Of a DNA stretch of 64,000 nt, positions 19,798-27,269 are shown piece by piece. The stretch's first letter is position 1, and every line of letters begins with the position of its first letter. The stretch covers positions 19,013,700 to 19,077,699 of the forward strand of contig OZ037768.1 of assembly GCA_964035545.1 (NCBI GenBank). Reading direction: 5' to 3'. The stretch is from Bugula neritina (lineage: Eukaryota > Bryozoa > Gymnolaemata > Cheilostomatida > Bugulidae). A model generated the notes under the pieces. The model was not told the origin of the DNA and searched no databases. It saw nothing but the letters and a program-made list of their open reading frames with translations. The translations under genes were made by a program, and so were the position numbers.

Positions 19798-20105
19798 AGG
19801 AGTATGGTGGAACACGCCGTCGTCTGTCCGTACGGACACGGCGGAACATTCTACCCGAGTGGCAGGTACCACGCAGGACTAGTAGGCCCGCACAACGGCC
19901 CAGTACCTTTTCCCTGCCACTCGCTAACCGGTTTCACCGGTTACCTCGGGAGGAGGAGCCCGCCACTGAAATGGAGCCAGAAGGCCCAGTGGAGAGGCCC
20001 AAACCCCGCCGGCACCAACCTCGCCGCCGGAAGCCCCGTAAACCACGGGTGAAACCCCCGCCGTCCTGTCAAACCAGGACAGCACATGCGGGGGGGGGGG
20101 GGTGA
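19704..20105 (+). CDS. Gypsy-1 middle frame: Arg/Pro-rich basic linker between Gag and protease
   Basis: This frame is open from 19704 (after a TGA) to a TGA at 20103-20105 and would be entered by a -1 shift from gag. After the slip it encodes a basic, proline-rich chain (RRRLSVRTRRNI; RPKPRRHQPRRRKPRKPRVK), which looks like a nucleocapsid replacement, since no CCHC motif is present anywhere in gag. At the 13-G run (20090-20102) this frame ends, while the pol frame is one base back. A second -1 slip, or one extra G in the run, would fuse it to the protease. It could also be one continuous Gag-Pol frame broken by a homopolymer error. Confidence 0.6.
   Translation, partial: SGPGTERTTPTPGGVKLSRPADTLPPREPQLKEYGGTRRRLSVRTRRNILPEWQVPRRTSRPAQRPSTFSLPLANRFHRLPREEEPATEMEPEGPVERPKPRRHQPRRRKPRKPRVKPPPSCQTRTAHAGGGG
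19746..19752 (+). promoter_or_regulatory. Gypsy-1 candidate -1 ribosomal frameshift heptamer GTTAAAC
   Basis: In gag frame the codons read GCG TTA AAC TGT, so G-TTA-AAC is in the slippery register. A -1 slip yields GTT AAA CTG TCA and enters the open frame at 19704-20105. The heptamer lies inside the 94-base overlap of the two frames. GTTAAAC is not the strictest XXXYYYZ, but it is a known functional variant. A downstream GC-rich stretch could form structure. Confidence 0.6.
20090..20102 (+). other. 13-base G run at the Gypsy-1 linker/pol frame break
   Basis: Thirteen consecutive G at the exact point where the linker frame must shift by -1 to read VKVQPHGESYFL and the protease. Fourteen G would make the frames continuous. 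This may be a sequencing or assembly length error, a true indel, or a slippery site. Confidence 0.8.
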
Positions 20106-23100
20106 AAGTACAACCACATGGAGAGAGCTATTTCCTACCTGGAAAGGTGGCCGGCAACGCCGTCACTTTCCTGCTCGACTCCGGTTGTACTACCAACCTT
20201 CTCAGCCGTAGAGTCTTTGAGGCACTGCCCCGCCGGGACAGGGATAGAGTACGACCGTATACTGGAGAACATGGCACCTTGGCAGACGGGTCATGTATCC
20301 CCTTTTATGGTATTATCGAGCTCCCTGGGCGTGTCCGAGATCAGGCTGTACAGGAGACCTTTATCATAGGTCAACTGGAGGAAGATGCTATCCTCGGCAT
20401 GCCCTTCTTGAAGCAACACCAGTGCCGAATAGATTTTAGTAAGTCGGTGGTGCTGATGGGCGGGCGAGAACTCGCCTGTGTGGATAAGTTTGGGCGTCCT
20501 CTGGTGGGCGGTGTTCAGGTAGTTCGGAACTGCACCGTACCCGGACGCTCCAGAGCTACTATCCACTGCCGAGTGAACAGCAACCGGATAGCCAGGCTCG
20601 GGGTCGTTGAAAGCGCGCACGAAAAGATCCAACTCGCCAGTAGTTTAAACCGACTAACTGAGCGAGGGGAGGTCTTAGTGCAGTGCGTCAACCCCTTTAC
20701 CGAGCCCATTGAGCTCCCAGCTGGGTCAATGCTGGGTCGGTTCCATTCCGTCCAGGAAGAGGACGTGGGCCCGTCGCTGGGTGACGCGACGGAGGCACCC
20801 CCTCGACACCCTATTCAGGGACGAGGGGCAGTCCCGACACATCTCCGGGAGTTATACGAAACAGCCAGTGGCGGCTGCGCGAGTAACAGAGAACGCCAAG
20901 CTATGGCCAAGTTACTACGCGACTACGGTGATGTGTTCAGCAGCGGGGAGAATGACGTGGGACTGACTGGAATTGTCAGACACGAAATACCGCTGACTGC
21001 AGGGACAGTCCCTGTCCGGCAGCCCACGCGCAGGCTGGGGCCGGAGAAAGAGAAGGAGGTTAGCCGACAAGTACGGGATCTTCTGGACCGGGGACTGATA
21101 GAGCCCGCCCATAGTGCGTGGAGCTCGCCAGTCGTACTGGTCCGGAAGAAAGACGGCAGTTGGCGGTTCTGTGTGGACTACCGCAAACTCAATAGCGTAA
21201 CCATACAGGACGCCTACCCTCTACCTCGTATTGACGAGTCATTGGACGCCCTAGCCGGCAGCAAGTACTTCAGTACGTTAGACTTGCTAAGCGGCTATTG
21301 GCAGGTTCCTCTGAGTCCCGACGCCCAGGAGAAAGCGGCGTTTATCACACGGGACGATTTGTGGAAGTGGAAGGTGCTGCCCTTCGGGTTAACCTCCGCC
21401 CCAGCCACCTTCCAGAGGCTGATGGAACAAGTCCTTAGCGGACTCCATTGGAAGACACTGCTGGTCTACCTCGATGATGTCATCGTAATCTCTCCAGACT
21501 TCGAGACACATGTCAGTCGTCTGCAGGAGGTTTTCGAGAGACTCCGAGGTGCCGGTCTTAAGCTCAAACCTTCCAAGTGCGCTCTATTGCAGCCGGAGGT
21601 CAAGTACCTGGGGCACGTTGTCGGTCGAAACGGCGTGGCAACGGATCCCGAAAAGGTACGGGCAGTAGAAGACTGGGTCACCCCCCAAGACTTGACCGGA
21701 CTCCGGGCTTTCTTGGGGCTGGTAGGGTATTACAGGCAATACATACCAGACTTTGCGGGCATAGCCCAGCCGTTAAACCGGCTTACCGCAAAGGGAGTGA
21801 CGTGGCAGTGGACTCCAGTCGAACAAGAAGCGTTCGACCGCCTCAAGGGCTGCCTCCTAACGGCGCCCATCTTGGCCTACCCAGACCCCACTCTGGAGTA
21901 CATCCTAGACACAGACGCCAGTGACCAGAATGTTGGCGCTGTGCTGTCGCAAGTGCAGGAAGGCCGAGAAGTAGTAGTAGCCTACTACAGCAAGTCTCTC
22001 TCCCCCGCTGAACGAAATTACTGCACTACCCGCAAGGAGCTGCTGGCAGTAATCAAGTCAGTGAAGCACTTCAGACCATACCTATATGGCAGGAAGTTCC
22101 GGCTGCGTACGGATCATGCCTCGCTGATCTGGTTGTGCAGGAGAGCAGAGCCCTCCAGTCAGGTCGCCCGGTGGCTCGAAATCCTAGCTGAATTCTCGTA
22201 CCGGATCGAACACCGACCGGGCAAGAGACACAGCAATGCAGATGGGTTGAGTCGCCGACCTGACGGAGGTTGCAAACAGTGTCTCAACATCGAGAGGAGG
22301 GATGGAGGTCCCCCACGATGCGAGTTGGAGACGCTGGCTCATCACGGAGCACCGTTTGACTGGGATCAAGGTCAACTCAGGCAAAGAGTTGATGAGTCCC
22401 CGGAGGATGTACAAAACCTCCGCGCCAACCCTGTACTGGCCGGTAATGTTCGAGAGCTGAAGAAGCTCCAAGAAGAGCTGCCGGGAGTCGTGGCAGACAT
22501 CTACCGGGCCAAAAGGGAAGGGCGACGACCCAGCGAGGAACGCATACGACAGGGATGCGCCGAGTTCCGGCTATACTGTCAGCGTTGGGACTCGCTGCGG
22601 ATCGGGCAGGATGGGTTGCTAACCATCTCTCTAGCTGCCAGCGGCAGACACCCGGAAAGGAAGAGGGTAGTCTGCCCCACAGCCATCCGCCGTGAGTTGA
22701 TTTGGGATACTCACAAGCAGGCCCACGCAGGGGTCAAGCGAGTGATATCCAAATTACGACTCCGGTGGTATTGGCCGCAGATGGAGCGTGACGTCCGGCT
22801 CAGAGTCAAACAGTGTGAGATCTGCCAGGCCAGTAAGCATAGCCGCCCCCCTGGTGAAGCAGGACGGCGGAGGCTATATGCTGGTAGGCCCTGGCAAGTG
22901 GTCGCTGTAGACCTGGTCGGACCCATGCCCCTGACCCCCAGAGGCAATAATTGGATCCTAGTACTAACCGACCACTTTACTAGGTGGGCGGATGCTCTGG
23001 CTATCCCAGATGCATCAGCCCCAACAGTGGCCAGGGCACTAGACCAACATGTATTCTGTTATTTTGGGCTTCCCGAACAGATACACTCTGATCAAGGCGC

Positions 23101-24376
23101 TCAATTCCAGTCTCAACTGATGAGCGACCTTTGCCACCTCTGGGGAGTAAATCAGAGCAGGACCACCCCCTACCACCCTCAAGGTAACGGGGTGGTGGAG
23201 CGCAACAACCGGATGCTAGGTGATGCGCTCCGGAGTCTCCTCCTTGGACGAGGTCAAGAGGAATGGGATACGATTTTGCCGCAAGTCATGCGTGCATACC
23301 GTAGCACCCCACACACCAGTACTGGTGAGACCCCAAACCTCTTGATGCTCGGGAGAGAGACTCGTGTCCCTGACCATCTCACCTATCACGTTCCAGAGCA
23401 GGATAACTCAGTCCATGAGTATGCCAGTGAACTAGTGGAACGGATGAAGGCCGCACACGAGATACTGCGTCAACAACAGTGGAAGGTGCGGCACGAAGAT
23501 TCCGATGAACCACCCCTCTATCAAAGAGGAGATAAGGTGTGGATGGTCAATTACCGTAGGCGCCGCGGACAGGCTGATAAGCTGAAGCCTAAGTTCGTAG
23601 GCCCCTACGTGGTCGTCGAGGCTATGCCCAATCATACGTACAAGATTGAGCGCTCAGGACAGGTGTCTATCCAGAATGAGTCTCGCTTGAAACCGTATTG
23701 GGCTAGCCCTGACGGAGTGGGAGAAGCCCCCCCGTTGTTAGAGCCCAGGAGGCAGACAACGACGCGCGGGCGACGGCGGCATGGACCTGAATACGAAGTG
23801 GTCATACCGCGGGAGGAAAACTTGGTGAGAGAGGAGCGGCAGCTTTTGTCAACAGAAGCGTGTCCGCCACCGCCAAGTCTTATTCCATCACTTCCAGAAA
23901 CCGAGCCGGTTCCGGAAGTGCAAACCCCCACGGAGGGAGGGGCTCCATCCGGAGAACAAGAAGAGGTGACCACTAACGGTGAAGTAGAGACGCCATTAGA
24001 GGCCCCTACTAACGAACCGGCAAGCGTGTCACCCCCCCTAGAAAGGGGACAGCGTACGAGGAAGCCCCCACCGTATTTGAAAGACTTCATATGTGACTGC
24101 ATTAGAAGCGGCGCACATGAAAGTCTAGGGGAAAACCGTACGATAAAATGTTGGAGTTGTGAACCCCACGCAAATATCAACTTTTGCGAGGGCGGAATAG
24201 TGGGAGGAATTAATGCGCGTAAAGCAAATAGTTCCGACCTCGTGCCTCAGAAACGATGCTCAGCCTTTTCTTATGCTGACATCGCCAAAGGCAGACGTAT
24301 CTCGCAACCAGCTCCAACCTTACCAAGAACGTTGAGTATGGACATTAATACCGAGTTCCCAGGTAAGCCAGTATAA
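20102..24376 (+). CDS. pol: Gypsy-1 Pol: protease, reverse transcriptase, RNase H, integrase
   Basis: A 1424-codon frame, entered by frameshifting and not by its own ATG. Domains in order are aspartic protease (LLDSGCTTN, about residue 26); reverse transcriptase (RFCVDYRKLNSV about 355; LPFGLTSAP; VYLDDVIVIS about 455); RNase H (YILDTDAS about 600, RTDHASL); integrase with HHCC zinc finger (HKQAHAG...CEICQ, about 870-910); DDE core (AVDLVGP, HSDQGAQF, VVERNN, about 934, 995 and 1030); and a GPY/F module (PKFVGPYVVVEA about 1166). A tail of about 220 residues follows, acidic and Pro-rich, ending in an unusual SYADIAKGRR segment. No chromodomain is visible. All catalytic residues are present and there are no internal stops, so it is probably functional. 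Confidence 0.97.
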   Translation: MKVQPHGESYFLPGKVAGNAVTFLLDSGCTTNLLSRRVFEALPRRDRDRVRPYTGEHGTLADGSCIPFYGIIELPGRVRDQAVQETFIIGQLEEDAILGMPFLKQHQCRIDFSKSVVLMGGRELACVDKFGRPLVGGVQVVRNCTVPGRSRATIHCRVNSNRIARLGVVESAHEKIQLASSLNRLTERGEVLVQCVNPFTEPIELPAGSMLGRFHSVQEEDVGPSLGDATEAPPRHPIQGRGAVPTHLRELYETASGGCASNRERQAMAKLLRDYGDVFSSGENDVGLTGIVRHEIPLTAGTVPVRQPTRRLGPEKEKEVSRQVRDLLDRGLIEPAHSAWSSPVVLVRKKDGSWRFCVDYRKLNSVTIQDAYPLPRIDESLDALAGSKYFSTLDLLSGYWQVPLSPDAQEKAAFITRDDLWKWKVLPFGLTSAPATFQRLMEQVLSGLHWKTLLVYLDDVIVISPDFETHVSRLQEVFERLRGAGLKLKPSKCALLQPEVKYLGHVVGRNGVATDPEKVRAVEDWVTPQDLTGLRAFLGLVGYYRQYIPDFAGIAQPLNRLTAKGVTWQWTPVEQEAFDRLKGCLLTAPILAYPDPTLEYILDTDASDQNVGAVLSQVQEGREVVVAYYSKSLSPAERNYCTTRKELLAVIKSVKHFRPYLYGRKFRLRTDHASLIWLCRRAEPSSQVARWLEILAEFSYRIEHRPGKRHSNADGLSRRPDGGCKQCLNIERRDGGPPRCELETLAHHGAPFDWDQGQLRQRVDESPEDVQNLRANPVLAGNVRELKKLQEELPGVVADIYRAKREGRRPSEERIRQGCAEFRLYCQRWDSLRIGQDGLLTISLAASGRHPERKRVVCPTAIRRELIWDTHKQAHAGVKRVISKLRLRWYWPQMERDVRLRVKQCEICQASKHSRPPGEAGRRRLYAGRPWQVVAVDLVGPMPLTPRGNNWILVLTDHFTRWADALAIPDASAPTVARALDQHVFCYFGLPEQIHSDQGAQFQSQLMSDLCHLWGVNQSRTTPYHPQGNGVVERNNRMLGDALRSLLLGRGQEEWDTILPQVMRAYRSTPHTSTGETPNLLMLGRETRVPDHLTYHVPEQDNSVHEYASELVERMKAAHEILRQQQWKVRHEDSDEPPLYQRGDKVWMVNYRRRRGQADKLKPKFVGPYVVVEAMPNHTYKIERSGQVSIQNESRLKPYWASPDGVGEAPPLLEPRRQTTTRGRRRHGPEYEVVIPREENLVREERQLLSTEACPPPPSLIPSLPETEPVPEVQTPTEGGAPSGEQEEVTTNGEVETPLEAPTNEPASVSPPLERGQRTRKPPPYLKDFICDCIRSGAHESLGENRTIKCWSCEPHANINFCEGGIVGGINARKANSSDLVPQKRCSAFSYADIAKGRRISQPAPTLPRTLSMDINTEFPGKPV

Positions 24377-24393
24377 GTCTTGTATTCCTATTC

Positions 24394-25467
24394 ATGGAAA
24401 CGGGCTCGATGCCAGTAGATTCTGAACTAATTCAGCAGATTGAATCAGAATTACTGGGAACCACGTTTCATGTGAATGACGATGAAGACACTGTAATGGC
24501 CGATGGTCTGTTAGACCTGGAGCTAGACACTGTTCTTGGTCAGTCCACACATGATTCATCAGTTCCTCGAGTGCATTCCAAAAGCAGTGACTCTCAGGCT
24601 AGCAACGGTCGACAGTCACTAGAATTAGGTTGTAAAGATCCACCGCGATCTAACACTAATTCTACTTTTGTAGACACACTCGCGCCCGTCTCTCCGGGCA
24701 TGCCTTCTCTAGAGATGGCGTGGGACTCAGAGCCGGCCCCAACAACTTCTACCACCAGGAAACTGCCACCCCAGTTGGAAGCAACCTCCAACTGGATTAC
24801 CCCTGCCACAGAGAGAGAGATCAGGACCCATCAAGGAGGTGAGGGTAATCGTGAATGCAACCTCTGCCAACAGCGATTCACGACCCACCGCAGACTAAAA
24901 GTACACTTGCCGCAACACTACATCACCACTTTCTGCCCTTGCGGAGAATATAGCTACAATCGTGATTACCTGTTGCGGCACCAACGTACTATGCAGTGTT
25001 ATCAAGGGCATGTCTATGAAGTAGACGAATCATCCTATCCTGCTTTTCTCAACGCCATCAAACCACTCATCACTGACTCAGCTCGGCTATCTCGCCTGGA
25101 GCAAGGCTTCCCTTCCCCGCGACCCATCATCTCTGGAGCCGCAGATAAACCTACACAGTCTGCTAACTCTCCACCTCACAGTCCTATACGCATGCCGCAT
25201 ACCTTTCCTCGTGTCGTACTACAGAGAGTAGACACAAATGCGTATACACTCCCTCCTCCTCTTCCATCCTCAGAGCGGAAACGACACAGGCAACCAACTT
25301 CCTCTCGTTCGTCCCCCTGGGCCCGTAACCTACGTGAGGTAGAAGCTAGGGCGCATGACTTGGAGCAAGAAGTGTACAGGCTGGCCCCACGAGTACAGGC
25401 AGCCTCCAGTGAACTCAAATATTTACAGGAGTCTATTAAGCGCATGAAACGTGCGGCCCGCAGTTAA
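24394..25467 (+). CDS. Gypsy-1 ORF3: C2H2 zinc-finger/coiled-coil protein of unknown role
   Basis: A 357-codon ATG-initiated frame that starts 17 bases after the pol stop and lies inside the element, where env would be in a retrovirus-like gypsy. It has no signal peptide or membrane segment, so it is not an envelope. Residues 1-150 are acidic and Ser/Pro-rich. Residues 153-175 form a C2H2 finger (ECNLCQQRF...HLPQH). Residues 181-206 form a second, odd finger (CPCGEYSYN...HQRTMQCYQGH) with only one residue between the first two Cys. Residues 311-355 look like a coiled coil ending in basic KRMKRAARS. A DNA/RNA-binding, targeting or silencing-escape role is conceivable but is inference. Confidence 0.9.
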   Translation: METGSMPVDSELIQQIESELLGTTFHVNDDEDTVMADGLLDLELDTVLGQSTHDSSVPRVHSKSSDSQASNGRQSLELGCKDPPRSNTNSTFVDTLAPVSPGMPSLEMAWDSEPAPTTSTTRKLPPQLEATSNWITPATEREIRTHQGGEGNRECNLCQQRFTTHRRLKVHLPQHYITTFCPCGEYSYNRDYLLRHQRTMQCYQGHVYEVDESSYPAFLNAIKPLITDSARLSRLEQGFPSPRPIISGAADKPTQSANSPPHSPIRMPHTFPRVVLQRVDTNAYTLPPPLPSSERKRHRQPTSSRSSPWARNLREVEARAHDLEQEVYRLAPRVQAASSELKYLQESIKRMKRAARS

Positions 25468-25721
25468 CTCGAGTCTACCTACCACTCCCTACTACTCATT
25501 CCCCTACCTCTCTGTGGCATTCCCTACCGTAATGGTGGCACGTACTCTATATGTAGATAGGACCTTCTCTTGCTTATTACTTAGTGCACGATATATATAC
25601 CTGTATATTTTTTACCAGTTGTTGTTTTTTTTTATATACTTTTACGCTGTTCTCTTATCCCCCAACGAAGTATACGTTTTTTTATGTAAATCTTATTTTA
25701 TCAGAAAGTGGGCTTTCTGCT

Positions 25722-25732
25722 GGAGGGGGCAG
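25722..25732 (+). other. Gypsy-1 polypurine tract
   Basis: ggagggggcag directly abuts the 3' LTR. It is the expected plus-strand primer site and resembles the tract of Gypsy-2. Confidence 0.8.
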
Positions 25733-26037
25733 TGTGGTGGCTCGTGGAGCTACCAGCAACACAATACGCAAGGTTGCGTATTGACCCGGAACAATGTATT
25801 AGCCAATTAGCTAAGCTGTTTTATAAGTAATAGTAGCCGCTTCGCGCTACTAGCTCAGTTGAGGATAGTGCTGTAAACTAAATAGACGTGCGTATCATTA
25901 CTGTTGTACATTGGATTTTTATTATGTATTCTTGTATTAAATATAACGATATCTACTCGACTTAACTGGTGAAGTTTCTCTAGTGTGAAATAGACTCTCT
26001 TGGTGGCACATCAACCCTAAATCTGAAAAATATAACA
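25733..26037 (+). repeat. Gypsy-1 3' LTR
   Basis: 305 bp, 304 of 305 identical to the 5' LTR. It is followed by the 4-bp target repeat ctgg. Confidence 0.97.
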
Positions 26038-26275
26038 CTGGTACTAGTTTTGAATTTGCAGACCGAGCTTCATTATGGTAATTAATCAATACTTACCAAC
26101 TAAATCCGGGACTCAGCTTTACTTCAAGTTTAAACTTCAGAGTACAAATACTAATAGCTATTATTATTACAACTATGAGTATTACTATTAGTATTAGTCA
26201 ATTCGTTCATTGAGTTTCAGTTTGACTTGGAATGAAACTCAAATCGAATGTATTTACAGTTACTGTTAGTGTTAC

Positions 26276-27269
26276 TGAAGTAAATTTGTGTCTGACACCA
26301 GGTGTCACTATTGACGGTAAGTAATCTCACTTAACAATGAGGGTCGGAATAGAATTCCCTTGTGCGGAAAACTAATTAAACTATCTAATACTGTTTGTTG
26401 CCAAATTATTTGCTAATGTGATTTTAATATTTTCCAGTGACTATTGATTTCTGGTGTTCGGTAACAGTGCTGAAGTGTGATAGGGACACGGCTATGGTTC
26501 GCCGATTTATATCACAGCAACTGTAGTCAGAGACAGTGACAGAAATCTGATTCCTGATGTTCGAATCGCAGAGACTCGACAGGAATTCCGCAACGCAAGA
26601 GAGTCACTACAGTGGAAAAATGATTTCTGGTGTTCGGTAACAGTGCTGGAGCGTGACAGGGACACGGCTATGGTTCGCCGATTTATATCACAGCAGCTGT
26701 AGTCAGAGACAGTGACAGAAATCAGATTCCTGGGATTTGAATCACCGAGATTCAACAGGAATTGCAGCGCAAGTAATCACCATTGACAAACCTATAGAAA
26801 CTAACCACCACTATTGCCAACTCAATAGCAACCTAATCAAAGAGCAGAGTATTTCGCAAAGAATAAAGTTTATTATATTATTTATAAGAGTCAATTATAA
26901 ACATTACAACAGGCAACAGTCGACTGACTGCTACTAAAAATTACAACTCTATTTATATCCATATTACGGACGTCTTGGAGCACAAAACGGACGTCTTGGG
27001 GTGCAACCAATTATTTACATACAAAAATTTTATAAAACTCAACAAATTTAATATAAAATTAGCATTACAACTTGTATCAACCAATCACAATATATCAAAA
27101 TTAGTTGACCTAGCTTTGAGTTAGTTAAATTATTGCCAGAATGATTTAACTTGCAGGTCCGATAAAAATCACCTTGACCTAGTTTCTATATTCACAATAT
27201 TGTTATTGAGGGCCGTCAACTTGACGCAACGTGTACTGCTCGATGGCTCTAATAATATTTTTTACTACA
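26276..27269 (-). repeat. Gypsy-2 3' LTR
   Basis: 994 bp, TGTAGTAAAAAA to TTTACTTCA on the minus strand. It contains an internal 176-bp tandem duplication and a TTATAAATAA / AATAAA cluster near 26866-26890 that could serve as TATA box or poly(A) signal. The last about 67 bases of pol run into it. Confidence 0.97.
26445..26775. repeat. 176-bp tandem duplication inside the Gypsy-2 LTR
   Basis: The word tgatttctggtgttcggtaa recurs at 26445 and 26621 with about 90 percent similar flanks ('acacggctatggttcgccga' in both), so the unit is 176 bp and almost two copies are present. The same arrangement occurs in the other LTR at 32738-33068. Duplicated LTR blocks of this kind are often enhancer-like; that role is inference. 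Confidence 0.88.

Larger units (their letters stand above)
18593..26037 (+). mobile_element. Gypsy-1: full-length Ty3/gypsy LTR retrotransposon with a third ORF
   Basis: A 7445-bp element with two 305-bp LTRs that differ at one base (18647 t, 25787 c) and show no indels. It is flanked by a 4-bp target duplication ctgg (18589-18592 and 26038-26041). The order is 5' LTR, tRNA-Leu primer site, gag, basic linker frame, protease-RT-RNaseH-integrase, zinc-finger/coiled-coil ORF3, purine tract, 3' LTR. This protein order (RT before integrase) defines Ty3/gypsy. The near-identical LTRs mean a recent insertion. A decayed integrase of the same family lies at 1750-2195. Confidence 0.97.

Noticed and set aside
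24394-25467. Envelope gene of Gypsy-1
   Set aside because: No signal peptide, membrane segment or glycoprotein features; it has Cys/His zinc fingers and a coiled coil.
26507-26755. 82-codon frame repeated identically at 32800-33048
   Set aside because: It is LTR sequence of Gypsy-2. The repetition reflects the two LTRs and the internal 176-bp duplication, not a gene.
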